50,487 nucleotides of DNA. Source: Microcaldota archaeon. GTDB taxonomy: Archaea > Micrarchaeota > Micrarchaeia > Micrarchaeales > CABMGC01. Below, in pieces: positions 17,201 to 24,304 of the stretch; position 1 is the stretch's first letter; each line of letters opens with the position of its first letter. Below the pieces are notes generated by a model, which saw nothing but the letters and a program-made list of their open reading frames with translations, ran no database searches and had not been told where the DNA came from. The stretch lies in assembly GCA_027365725.1 (NCBI GenBank), contig DAHXMA010000012.1:1-50487 (forward strand). The letters are read 5' to 3'. The position numbers and the translations under genes are program-made.

Positions 17201-19421
17201 GTATAGTGCCGTTTACTCCGTCGAAGAACTCGACGTTGCTTAGGCTGCTGTTCAGTAGCGTGTAATTTGAAAGCGCATTCACGGCAACCATAAGCTGAAA
17301 TGCTTGAGATGTGCCATTTTCATGCCAGTTTGATACGGTAATGTTCTTATACTGGATTATTCCGGGGGGCGTTTCCCAGGACCCTATTACGAATATGTTG
17401 CCAGAGTATGTGTAGTTTGATTGGGGAGTTGGCTGGGAGTCTGTTACTGTGACGTTGGCAAAGTAGCTTACTGAATTGCTATCAATTGATGAAGGAGGCG
17501 ACCAGACGAATGTGTTTGAGGTTGACTGAACGTTGGAGTTCAGGATATTGGCTACGGGAACTCCGGTTTTTGCATTGAAAACTACGAAATTATAGGTATA
17601 TGGGGCAGTAGTTGGCCTTATTATAGCATTGAATGTAATTTGGCCTGAGCTGCCCAAGACCATTGTGTTACTTACTGCAATTACAGGCAGAATTGGCTGT
17701 AGCACAATAACGTTGTCTGTTGTAGATGTTGCCGATTCCCCAAGCTGATCTGTTGATTGGTAGCAATAATATGTGTCTTGTGTAGGTGAAGCTGTATATG
17801 TAGACGATGTTGCTCCTGCTATTGCTGTGTCTGAGGAGCATGTTGAAGATGTGCCGCTGTACCATTGATAGGTGTATGTTCCCGAGCCTCCTGAGGGGTT
17901 TGCAGTAAGCACTACATTGCCGCCGGTCTTTATCTGTGGCGAGGTTGGAGTTATGGGGTTTGCAACTACTTCGCTATTAAGTACGACATTTGACTGGGTG
18001 GATGTGGCAGTGGTAGGATGGGCATCTGTGATTTGAAGTTCGAAGCTATATGTGCCTGCAGCTACTGCTGAATTTGAGGCAAAGCTACATGATGTGGATT
18101 GCGGTGTCGCGCAAAGCGCATTGGCTTCGGACGCTGTGTATGAAGACTGTGAAGGGGCCTCTGCAATCCATTGGTATGAATAAGGAGTCGTGCCGAGCTC
18201 TGCTCCCTGATCAGATATTGTAACAGTTTGGCCCTGGTCCGCTGTCTGCTGCGCCGGCTGTGGCTGGGCTATTATCGGAGGGACATAGCTTGGTGATGTG
18301 GATATTAGGTTGCCGAAGAGGGTGGTTGGCATCACGCCGGCGGGGGGGTATGATCGTATTCTAAACCACTGTATGTGAATGGTCTTGTCATTCCACCATG
18401 AAGATGCCATTGGATAATAGCTGTTATACGAAGTGTCAATAGTTGATATTATGTTTTCTGTGTAATTGTAGGCTAAAATAAGCTTGCTGTTTCCTATATA
18501 AAATGAAGTTATTCCGTATGAAGTCACCGGGTTTGCGCCTTGGCTTGTTGCCAGACATGAACTTGAGGATCCGGACCATTTCAAAATTGCGGTATTTGCG
18601 GAGCACACCGGGCCCTGTGTGCTCTGATATCCGGAGCTGAATGCACTGCCGTAGCCGTTTACATAGCCCAGAGAAACCGTTGGGTTTGACCCGCTGGAGT
18701 ATGCAAAGAAGTCTATCGTAAATGGCCTTTGATATGCTTGGGTAAGAACTATCTGCGCATTATTGCCTCCGCTGCCTGCGCCAGTAAAGCTTATGCCATT
18801 ATCTACAAGCAATGAAGATGTTGTTACTGTGTTCCATGCAGAGCTTATGGAATTGCCGGCAAAGTTGTCATAGAATTTGAAAACAGATTTTCCATCATCG
18901 TATTCTCCGTAGGAAGACTGCGGGCATCCGCTTGCACACCACAGTTGAGGTGCAACTCCGTCTAGGGTATTGCTTAAGAGATTATTCGAAACTGATGAGT
19001 ATCCTATGCCTATTTTAAGTGTATTGCTTGCTTCTATTGCGTTGCCTGGATCATTTTGCAGACCTGGAAGTGTTACCCAGTAGACTATATTCTCTGAAGT
19101 GTACAGATTTGTGCTCTGATATCCGTTTAGAGTGTTGCCCTCTAGCCATGAATTTATTACATTCCCGTTAGAAAGGTTGAAGAACTCTATGTTTGCAAGG
19201 TCTGGTGCGAGATATTCGTTGCTGGTATAGAGATAATCATAAAAGGCATTGAATGGTATCATTACCTGAGAATTGGAGGGAACTGGGGCTGCTTGGGAAT
19301 TAGTTATAGTTATTTCGCGGTAGTAAGATATGCCAGGCGGCACAGATTGGCCGTAGGCATCGTACAAAAGTAAAGTAATGAGAAGAATAAATGAAATGGC
19401 ATTTAAATGCAAGGAAGGCAT
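11298..19421 (-). CDS. Giant modular surface protein (2707 aa): signal peptide, four DUF2341-like modules, multiple Ig/PKD-like repeats, Thr-rich stalk, C-terminal TM anchor
   Basis: N-terminus MPSLHLNAISFILLITLLLYDAYGQS; repeated [G(V/I)xYYxxITITN...FNxLxY...NIEFF...I(I/L)NSW(L/M)EGN] and [YGEYDDGxxVFxxYxxFxG...RxYPPxGVMP]; TTTTTAPTTSVQTTTTAIP stalk; terminal TM plus RLRGRRQK. Confidence 0.9.
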   Translation of the reverse strand: MPSLHLNAISFILLITLLLYDAYGQSVPPGISYYREITITNSQAAPVPSNSQVMIPFNAFYDYLYTSNEYLAPDLANIEFFNLSNGNVINSWLEGNTLNGYQSTNLYTSENIVYWVTLPGLQNDPGNAIEASNTLKIGIGYSSVSNNLLSNTLDGVAPQLWCASGCPQSSYGEYDDGKSVFKFYDNFAGNSISSAWNTVTTSSLLVDNGISFTGAGSGGNNAQIVLTQAYQRPFTIDFFAYSSGSNPTVSLGYVNGYGSAFSSGYQSTQGPVCSANTAILKWSGSSSSCLATSQGANPVTSYGITSFYIGNSKLILAYNYTENIISTIDTSYNSYYPMASSWWNDKTIHIQWFRIRSYPPAGVMPTTLFGNLISTSPSYVPPIIAQPQPAQQTADQGQTVTISDQGAELGTTPYSYQWIAEAPSQSSYTASEANALCATPQSTSCSFASNSAVAAGTYSFELQITDAHPTTATSTQSNVVLNSEVVANPITPTSPQIKTGGNVVLTANPSGGSGTYTYQWYSGTSSTCSSDTAIAGATSSTYTASPTQDTYYCYQSTDQLGESATSTTDNVIVLQPILPVIAVSNTMVLGSSGQITFNAIIRPTTAPYTYNFVVFNAKTGVPVANILNSNVQSTSNTFVWSPPSSIDSNSVSYFANVTVTDSQPTPQSNYTYSGNIFVIGSWETPPGIIQYKNITVSNWHENGTSQAFQLMVAVNALSNYTLLNSSLSNVEFFDGVNGTILNSWLEGNALNETQSRLISSSTDVVFWVRLPWDLSAGVPNVFPSNSIIGMGFAHTNKDLFNGNTIGAAPQLFCASGCPATSYGGVDNGANVFDVYGAFQGSSMPNSWSLAGSASFSGSSNGIKLVSSNDNGGSAYTAANLINTITEASYYFNSSADRSETIYGAYATGFISYSSSNYYSLNYGMYSGADETALINSGTQVASGTNINKSYIYLYTQSAITKNLIQMNETTSSSQIYQTLSNTNILSYPGIISAQANTLALYAGVGAASITSINLLWALVRTYPPSGVMPSLNFSQSQLTGLIMQANSISYGANDIISFTPGTSTDGSNILIDNVQVASSASGQSQYIVCSYPASEQDCLPAGNHVIDGCDTTTNACSQAQTLSINSIAPQLQFTGKCAKQVPYTGAGCVTSASIYALSNQIQANLYQNGVLVANTFSSLSSTSPNSVGTYSYTFNTLGNGNYLPNSISYSFNIIAQPQAPPGVLYYVPITITNFQNLQTPNPFQSMIAVNSLNYSEREAPNLDNIEFFYQNGTIINSWMEGSASNSLLDNPTNSVYLYTSTNTIYWANTISIPANSSLIVYMGFTSNTENILGQESTGEAPQLSATYGEYDDGANVFYIYGAFQGNSMPQGWTTKSIVGSYAPTFIGGQSSSGGVEMMNNGGSQATALQYNYPFTFSNVIVEASYMFNGNADDMGFGIYASGISSSSGGGSPASINGYYASYEFYSGASPLLHDSTTTYASASSQVLPTSGTNFMFVQIPVTTSETKMNFTTSTANIYESGIYSGLSTAVSYSGSPISPGNIFYVGSATGGATAYMYLYWIRARSYPPEGIMPSISFSEIQQTSMGVSISSPSNSITYSGNYESFTATVSGGTQPYTYNFLVFNSADTSAITHNDLVSTSAGAYTFSFQANSLDVSNSPEEASVEVTDSKGNTANSISQQFKIYSSKIIASISSNPALPSSLDVGQTETFTASATGGTGTYVSYNFTIYNSATGMPVANQLSTNPSFSYTIPSSQSGNYLYANVLVTDTSGQVSSSPSTGVLSVDPALSVSISSSPSLPALLNPGQVETFTAVATGGSGSYTSFNFIVYNSVTNAVVANQLTSAPPSKCGNILPSNIATLTLYCIPINIINPSSVATPTNTQLMLAFNALAYSSYLSNSLQNIYIYNGISGLQIPAWIEGNSSNEYQTSNINLASNVVLWINLGTDTLPGGSSANGIYYFGIGSTSTNFLVPGNNIGEAPQLSNAYGEYDNGNSVFINYWNFEGQNLPQTLIANTIGGASESVSNGLTITESSTNSGEWITYPISSQNTLTEALWRSLPTATVGATGYEFSIGATNSLSQQSSLNTGPNGCAFTVLPTFSGLTLTQEAGGLSWCLWVNGYEYQDISATSGSTASTTNAILSSQFSPQGTSVYHNYTSITSTASPLPTNVYPAVGVWNSGSGPNVGLISWLRVRTYPDGSDASALTGNVYVAHVASNEFKYTIPSAEAGNTLYAKVFASDTNGAQAISAPTGILTVNSPLVVEIISYPSLPSSFDVGQSATLSALASGGSLTYESYNFLVFNSITGILVGNYLTTTNSFTYTIPTSQVGNTLVFNVLVTDSAGDASNSAETGTLSADPALHAYIASYPSLPTTLNVGQSISFNALASGGSGTYLSYNFLIYNSITGILVGNFLSPANSFAYIIPASQSGNTLYAIISLTDSNLDISNSAASGVLSVSLLSPTTTASGPPSQCYYSCASSSTTTGTTSIPAPTTTYLTTSVSTTIKTTTTTAPTTSVQTTTTAIPVIINPLPPIGSTVSQAEIRSYASSKAPAIINFTNARLLLKIFIASEKPLESNFTVSNITGRVVAPPGVYTITAVNVSSTTPISNIFAEVKYPCSLPPESIAPYVPENGIWIALKNYTINQSSCTVYVHTNNTGPIAIFSTSQPGIPAIYIYAVLSAISAIIAIYALRLRGRRQKIQAPNQQQAK
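12520..12541. repeat. 22-bp exact repeat, copy 1 (ttgaagacaaggaagttgtatg), inside giant surface gene
   Basis: Identical to 14551-14572; encodes the (Y)NFLVFNS strand of Ig-like repeats. Confidence 0.85.
14551..14572. repeat. 22-bp exact repeat, copy 2 (ttgaagacaaggaagttgtatg), inside giant surface gene
   Basis: Identical to 12520-12541. Confidence 0.85.
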
Positions 19422-19603
19422 GCATTTACCGTTAGGTAATTTTGAGACAATGCTTTTATAATTGCCGTATAAATCGGTGTTGTGGTGTTTGGGGTTTGCT
19501 GAGGTTTTTGCTGGGTTGGTTGCTGCTGGTTTTGAATGTGAATATAGGAGAGCTGCGCAGGTAGGATATTGTTAGCAGGCGGTTTGGTGAGGCTTTTGCT
19601 CAT
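19403..19603 (-). CDS. Small Q/N/P/T-rich hypothetical protein (66 aa), probably coupled to the upstream gene
   Basis: ATG overlaps the upstream TGA (ATGA at 19600-19603): MSKSLTKPPANNILPAQLSYIHIQNQQQPTQQKPQQTPNTTTPIYTAIIKALSQNYLTVNACLPCI; 3' end overlaps the giant gene start by 19 bp. Confidence 0.4.
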   Translation of the reverse strand: MSKSLTKPPANNILPAQLSYIHIQNQQQPTQQKPQQTPNTTTPIYTAIIKALSQNYLTVNACLPCI

Positions 19604-20451
19604 ATCGCATTTCCATATTCGTTTGCTAAAATGTCCCTGATTGTCTTGTTTATTGCCAATATTGACTTTGAGACATCTGCGGACATTGTACTGCCTTCTT
19701 GGGATTCTAACACCATGCATATTAGAAATACATTATGGAATTTTTCTACCTCAAGCCGGATACTGGAGTTTCCTGACAATTCGGACGAGATAGTTTGCAT
19801 GATACTCCCATATTTTTTAAGGATATTCTTGAAGGCTGTAGTGGCAGAGGGTTGGTCTGCATACCCTACAAATCTGTTTCTGTATTCAAAATTGCCAGCC
19901 TCGTCTTCAGACGAGTATATTTTGGGAATGTCTTGTAAAAGCAGCTCATTGGACACCCGTACGGTAAGGTCTCCAAGTTTCTGCGTTTGGAAGTCATCTG
20001 GACTTTCAGATGGCAAACGCGAGTCTTTTATATCCTGAATCGCAGAATCCGCTTTACGTATTATGAGTTTGAAGTCTTTTATTGCAGTTATATCTTCGAA
20101 TTTTTCAGAGACTATCAGGCCCTGCTCTGCAAAGTATTTTATCGCTTCGGCTTTTTCTTTTGCTTCTGTTGAAATTGTTGGGATGCCGCCATCTAGGTTG
20201 GAATGCCTTCTGGTAACGCCCAGTTTTTTGAGTATCAGTTGGTATATGAATGGGGATATCTGATTTGAGGCGGCAACGGCTTCGCTTGCAGTTTGTATCA
20301 GATTCGCTATGCCGCTTGATGATATTTCGTTTATTAATTTTGGTGGCATTGGCGGGTCGCGCAAAGGAAATGGCTTGACATCTGCAAGAGCAGGGGCAAA
20401 GACCTCGCTTGTGTCGCGATGTTTTTTTATACGCGAAGTTTTGTTTACCAT
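19600..20451 (-). CDS. Hypothetical protein
   Basis: Long ORF with internal ATG (MVNKTSRIKKHRDTSEVF...), promoter AATATTTAAATATT upstream, co-oriented with giant surface gene. Confidence 0.7.
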   Translation of the reverse strand: MVNKTSRIKKHRDTSEVFAPALADVKPFPLRDPPMPPKLINEISSSGIANLIQTASEAVAASNQISPFIYQLILKKLGVTRRHSNLDGGIPTISTEAKEKAEAIKYFAEQGLIVSEKFEDITAIKDFKLIIRKADSAIQDIKDSRLPSESPDDFQTQKLGDLTVRVSNELLLQDIPKIYSSEDEAGNFEYRNRFVGYADQPSATTAFKNILKKYGSIMQTISSELSGNSSIRLEVEKFHNVFLICMVLESQEGSTMSADVSKSILAINKTIRDILANEYGNAI

Positions 20452-20476
20452 ACTAATAAAGTATGTTTTTGCCGAC

Positions 20477-20490
20477 AATATTTAAATATT
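20477..20490. promoter_or_regulatory. Perfectly palindromic TATA-like element AATATTTAAATATT (possible bidirectional promoter)
   Basis: 14-bp self-complementary sequence ~26 bp from the -strand ATG at 20451. Confidence 0.5.
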
Positions 20491-20603
20491 ATGTGCAGGA
20501 TATGGGGCTGGCTTTGCTCGGTTTCCATGACTTGGGTTTTTGTTTTTTTTTTGTGTAGGAGAACTTGGGTAGAGTGCATTGCAACTGGTTTTGTATGCAT
20601 GGC

Positions 20604-20689
20604 AGGTTTGACGCAAGCCGCTAGAGCGTTATATTGGCAGGCCCTGGCCGCTGGCTTGTATTTATGGTAATGCCAGTAAAGTCAAACCT
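20604..20689 (+). other. Long-range inverted repeat / possible structured RNA upstream of rpoH
   Basis: AGGTTTGAC (20604-20612) / GTCAAACCT (20681-20689), inner CAAGCC (20614-20619) / GGCTTG (20653-20658), also TGGCA (20635-20639) / TGCCA (20671-20675). Confidence 0.35.
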
Positions 20690-20753
20690 TATAAATCTTG
20701 TTTTGCAATGAAATAATGGAATTCCCAGTGCTAGTGCTTATTTTGGGTGTTTT

Positions 20754-20984
20754 ATGCCATCGAAGAGTGATCACGAGCTCGTTCCGGTCCATGAATTGAT
20801 GAGTGATAAGGAGGCAAAGGAGGTGCTTGAATCCCTCAAAGTATCAATTGAAAACCTTCCAAAGATACTTGAAAGCGATCCGCAGGCAAAGAAGCTTGAG
20901 GCAAAGCCAGGCCAGATCATAAGGATACACAGAAGGGAGGGCAAGCACGATATGTTTTATTACAGGGTTGTTATTGGAGAATAG
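20754..20984 (+). CDS. rpoH: DNA-directed RNA polymerase subunit H (RPB5 C-terminal homologue)
   Basis: LVPVHELMSDKEAKEVLESL...LPKILESDPQAKKLEAKPGQIIRIHRREGKHDMFYYRVV. Confidence 0.95.
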   Translation: MPSKSDHELVPVHELMSDKEAKEVLESLKVSIENLPKILESDPQAKKLEAKPGQIIRIHRREGKHDMFYYRVVIGE

Positions 20985-20992
20985 GCCATTTT

Positions 20993-22465
20993 ATGGGAAA
21001 CGTACTGCTTGAATCTTATCTTGAATCGAACTCGCTGGTCCAGCACCAGGTAGAGAGTTTCAACAGGCTCCTTGACACTGGAATACAATCGGTGATAAAC
21101 AGGCAGAATATAATAGAGCCAAGCGTTGAAGGATTTGCGCTGAGGCTTGGGAAGATAAGGCTTGAGAAGGCGTCTGTTATAGAGGCAGATGGCTCGCGCA
21201 GGGCGATAATGCCAAATGAAGCGCGGCTGCGCAACCTTACTTATGCTGCCCCGATATTCATAGAGGTTGTTCCAATAATACGCGGCATAGAGAAGGCAGC
21301 CTCTTTCGGCGAGGTGTTCATCGGCGAGCTGCCGATAATGGTAAGGAGCAACATGTGCTACATGAAGACCATGACAAAGGAGCAGATAGTGGAGAATGGG
21401 GAGGATGCAGAGGATCCTGGAGGATATTTCATAATAAAGGGAGTTGAGAGGGTGCTGATAGGGCTAGAGGATGTTGCAGCCAACAGGATAATAACCACAA
21501 GGAAAAAGACGGGAGACAAGATAGCCAGCGTTGTATTTTCTACTGCGCCGGGTTTCAGGGCGCGATGCGTTGTGACAAGGGCGCAAAGCGGCATATTCAC
21601 AATAGACTTTCCAACTGTGCCAAAGAGCCTAAATTTCATACTCGTGCTCCGTGCACTTGGGATAAAGACTGAGGACATACTTGGCTATGCCGGGGATTCG
21701 CTACAGTTCAAGAACGACATCATGCTTAATATCGAGTCTGCAGAGAGCAAGGAGCTGTCAACAAACGAGGCGCTGGTTGAGCTTGGGAAGCTTTCGGCGC
21801 CTGGGCAGGCAAAGGAATACCAGCAGAAAAGGGCAGAGACACAGATGGACAGCTACCTGCTGCCGCATATAGGCGAAGGGCAGGAAGACCGGCTAGAGAA
21901 GGGAAAGTACCTCATACAAATGGCAAGGAAGGCTACGATAATAGATGCAAAGCTTGCTAAGGAAGATGACAAGGATCACTATGGAAACAAGAGGGTAAAA
22001 TACTCTGGAGAGCTCATGGAGGAGCTTTTCGCATATGCCTTCAGGTTCTTTACAAAAGAGGTAAAGTACCAGATAGAGCGGACAAGCGCGCGCGGCCGCA
22101 AGCTAAGCATTCAATCCATAATAAATCCAGACACAATAACTGAAAGGATAGCTTATGCTATGGGCACTGGGACGTGGGTTGCTGGGCAGACTGGCGTTTC
22201 GCAGGTGCTTGACAGGACAAACCTGATAAGCACCTATACGCACCTTAGGAGGGTGAAGTCGCCGCTTGCAAAAAAACACCCGCATTTCAAGGCCAGGGAC
22301 GTTCATGGAACGCAGTGGGGCAAGATATGCCCGTCTGAGACCCCTGAAGGGCAGGAGGTAGGCCTCACGAAATACCTTGCGGTGATGTCTAGGATAACCG
22401 TCGGTGCAGACGAGGATTCCGCCAAGCAGAAGATAATGGAGCTTGGCAAGATAGAGGAGATATAG
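20993..22465 (+). CDS. rpoB2: DNA-directed RNA polymerase subunit B''
   Basis: N-terminal half of RPB2: EARLRNLTYAAPIF; GGYFIIKGVERVLI; HFKARDVHGTQWGKICPSETPEGQEVGLTKYLA. Confidence 0.95.
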   Translation: MGNVLLESYLESNSLVQHQVESFNRLLDTGIQSVINRQNIIEPSVEGFALRLGKIRLEKASVIEADGSRRAIMPNEARLRNLTYAAPIFIEVVPIIRGIEKAASFGEVFIGELPIMVRSNMCYMKTMTKEQIVENGEDAEDPGGYFIIKGVERVLIGLEDVAANRIITTRKKTGDKIASVVFSTAPGFRARCVVTRAQSGIFTIDFPTVPKSLNFILVLRALGIKTEDILGYAGDSLQFKNDIMLNIESAESKELSTNEALVELGKLSAPGQAKEYQQKRAETQMDSYLLPHIGEGQEDRLEKGKYLIQMARKATIIDAKLAKEDDKDHYGNKRVKYSGELMEELFAYAFRFFTKEVKYQIERTSARGRKLSIQSIINPDTITERIAYAMGTGTWVAGQTGVSQVLDRTNLISTYTHLRRVKSPLAKKHPHFKARDVHGTQWGKICPSETPEGQEVGLTKYLAVMSRITVGADEDSAKQKIMELGKIEEI

Positions 22466-22474
22466 GCGCATTTT

Positions 22475-24304
22475 ATGGCAGATGAAAAAAATACCAAGGC
22501 ATACGTATACATGAATGGCCGGGTAGTTGGGACTGTGGCTAAGCCCCTGGAGCTGGTCGAAGAGATACGCTCTGCCAGGAGGCGCGGGATGCTTTCTGGA
22601 GAGATAAATGTATCATATTCTGATGGTCTGAATGCTGTAAGCATAAACACAGACAGGGGCAGGATAAGAAAGCCCTATATAATAGTTGAGAATGGCAAGG
22701 CGAAGCTTACAAATGATATAATAGAGAAGATTAAGAGCAAGGAGATAAATTTCAATTACCTGCTCAGGAACGGGATAGTTGAGTATCTTGACGCAGAGGA
22801 GGAAGAGAACATGCTTGTGGCGCTGTCTGAGGCAGAGATTACGGAAAAGCACACTCACCTAGAGGTTGACATTTCATCTATATTCGGATTTACCGTCAAC
22901 ACCTCGCCTTATCCGGAGCATAACAGCCTTGCCAGGCACGCGATGCTTGCCAACTTCGCAAAGCAGGCGCAGGGGCTCTATGCTACAAACTTCAACCAGA
23001 GGTTCGATTCGAGGGCGTATGTGCTGTTTTACCCGCAAAAGCCCGTAGTATCAACAGTTGCTTATGATACAGTCAGGATGCAAAACCATCCAAGCGGCCA
23101 GAATTTCGTTGTTGCGCTGTCCACGTATTATGGATATAACATGGCTGACGCAATAGTGCTCAACCGCGCGGCGGTGGACAGGGGACTTGGCAGAAGCATG
23201 TTTTATAAGACGTATGTTGACGAGGAACGGAGATATCCTGGAGGGCAGAGGGACAAGTTTAAGATACCTCCACCCACTGCTGACGGTTACATGGGAGAGC
23301 ACGTATATTCAAAGCTAAGCGAGGACGGCATAATAGAGCCGGAGATGGAGGTCTCCGAGGGCGACGCGCTTATAGGCAAGGTTGCACCGCCAAGGTTCCT
23401 TGAAGAGAATCTTGGCGCAGGCGGACTTGAGGAAAAAGTAAGGGATGACACGGCAGTGCTTAAGACGGGAGAGACGGGCGTGGTTGACAGCGTTGTATTC
23501 ACTGAGTCTACTGGAGCTACAAAGATAGTAAAGGTAAGGATACGCAGCATACGCATACCTGAAAACGGCGACAAATTCGCGAGCAGGCACGGGCAGAAAG
23601 GGGTCGTGGCGCTGATCGTGCCTCCGGAGGACATGCCGTTTACCGAGCAGGGAATAGTTCCGGACCTGCTTCTTAACCCGCACTCCATACCAACAAGGCT
23701 TACGTTCGGCCACCTGCTTGAGATGCTTGCAGGAAAGGCTGGGTCAGTAGGCGGCACGGTTGTCGACGGAACTGCGTTTGCCGAGGCAGGGCCGGACAGG
23801 ATTGATGCTTATGGAAAAATACTTGAGGCGCAGGGGTTCGAAAGGTACGGGAACGAGATACTTTATGATGGCATAACAGGAATGCCGTTCAAGTCTTCGC
23901 TTTTCAACGGTGTCGTCTATTATAATAGGCTATACCACATGGTGAGCAACAAGATACAGGTAAGGAGCAGGGGCAAGGTGCAGATACTTACGCACCAGCC
24001 TACTGAAGGAAAGGCGAGGCAGGGCGCGCTTAGGTTCGGTGAGATGGAAAGGGACGCGCTTATAGGATACGGTGCGAGCCTCCTGTTGAAGGAGAGGCTG
24101 CTCGACCAGAGCGACAAGGCAGTTGTGCTTGTTTGCAAGGATTGCGGATCTTTGGGATATTATGACCACATAAAGAAAACTATGGTGTGCCCGCTTACAA
24201 AAGGCAGCAGCTTTGTTGAAGTGGAGATAAGCTACGCGTTCAAGGTGCTGCTTGACGAAATCAAGTCGCTGCACATAATGACGAGTTTGAAGCTCAATGA
24301 GTAG
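22475..24304 (+). CDS. rpoB1: DNA-directed RNA polymerase subunit B'
   Basis: GYNMADAIVLNRAAVDRGLGRSMF; GDKFASRHGQKGVV; KVQILTHQPTEGKARQGALRFGEMERDALIGYGA. Confidence 0.96.
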   Translation: MADEKNTKAYVYMNGRVVGTVAKPLELVEEIRSARRRGMLSGEINVSYSDGLNAVSINTDRGRIRKPYIIVENGKAKLTNDIIEKIKSKEINFNYLLRNGIVEYLDAEEEENMLVALSEAEITEKHTHLEVDISSIFGFTVNTSPYPEHNSLARHAMLANFAKQAQGLYATNFNQRFDSRAYVLFYPQKPVVSTVAYDTVRMQNHPSGQNFVVALSTYYGYNMADAIVLNRAAVDRGLGRSMFYKTYVDEERRYPGGQRDKFKIPPPTADGYMGEHVYSKLSEDGIIEPEMEVSEGDALIGKVAPPRFLEENLGAGGLEEKVRDDTAVLKTGETGVVDSVVFTESTGATKIVKVRIRSIRIPENGDKFASRHGQKGVVALIVPPEDMPFTEQGIVPDLLLNPHSIPTRLTFGHLLEMLAGKAGSVGGTVVDGTAFAEAGPDRIDAYGKILEAQGFERYGNEILYDGITGMPFKSSLFNGVVYYNRLYHMVSNKIQVRSRGKVQILTHQPTEGKARQGALRFGEMERDALIGYGASLLLKERLLDQSDKAVVLVCKDCGSLGYYDHIKKTMVCPLTKGSSFVEVEISYAFKVLLDEIKSLHIMTSLKLNE

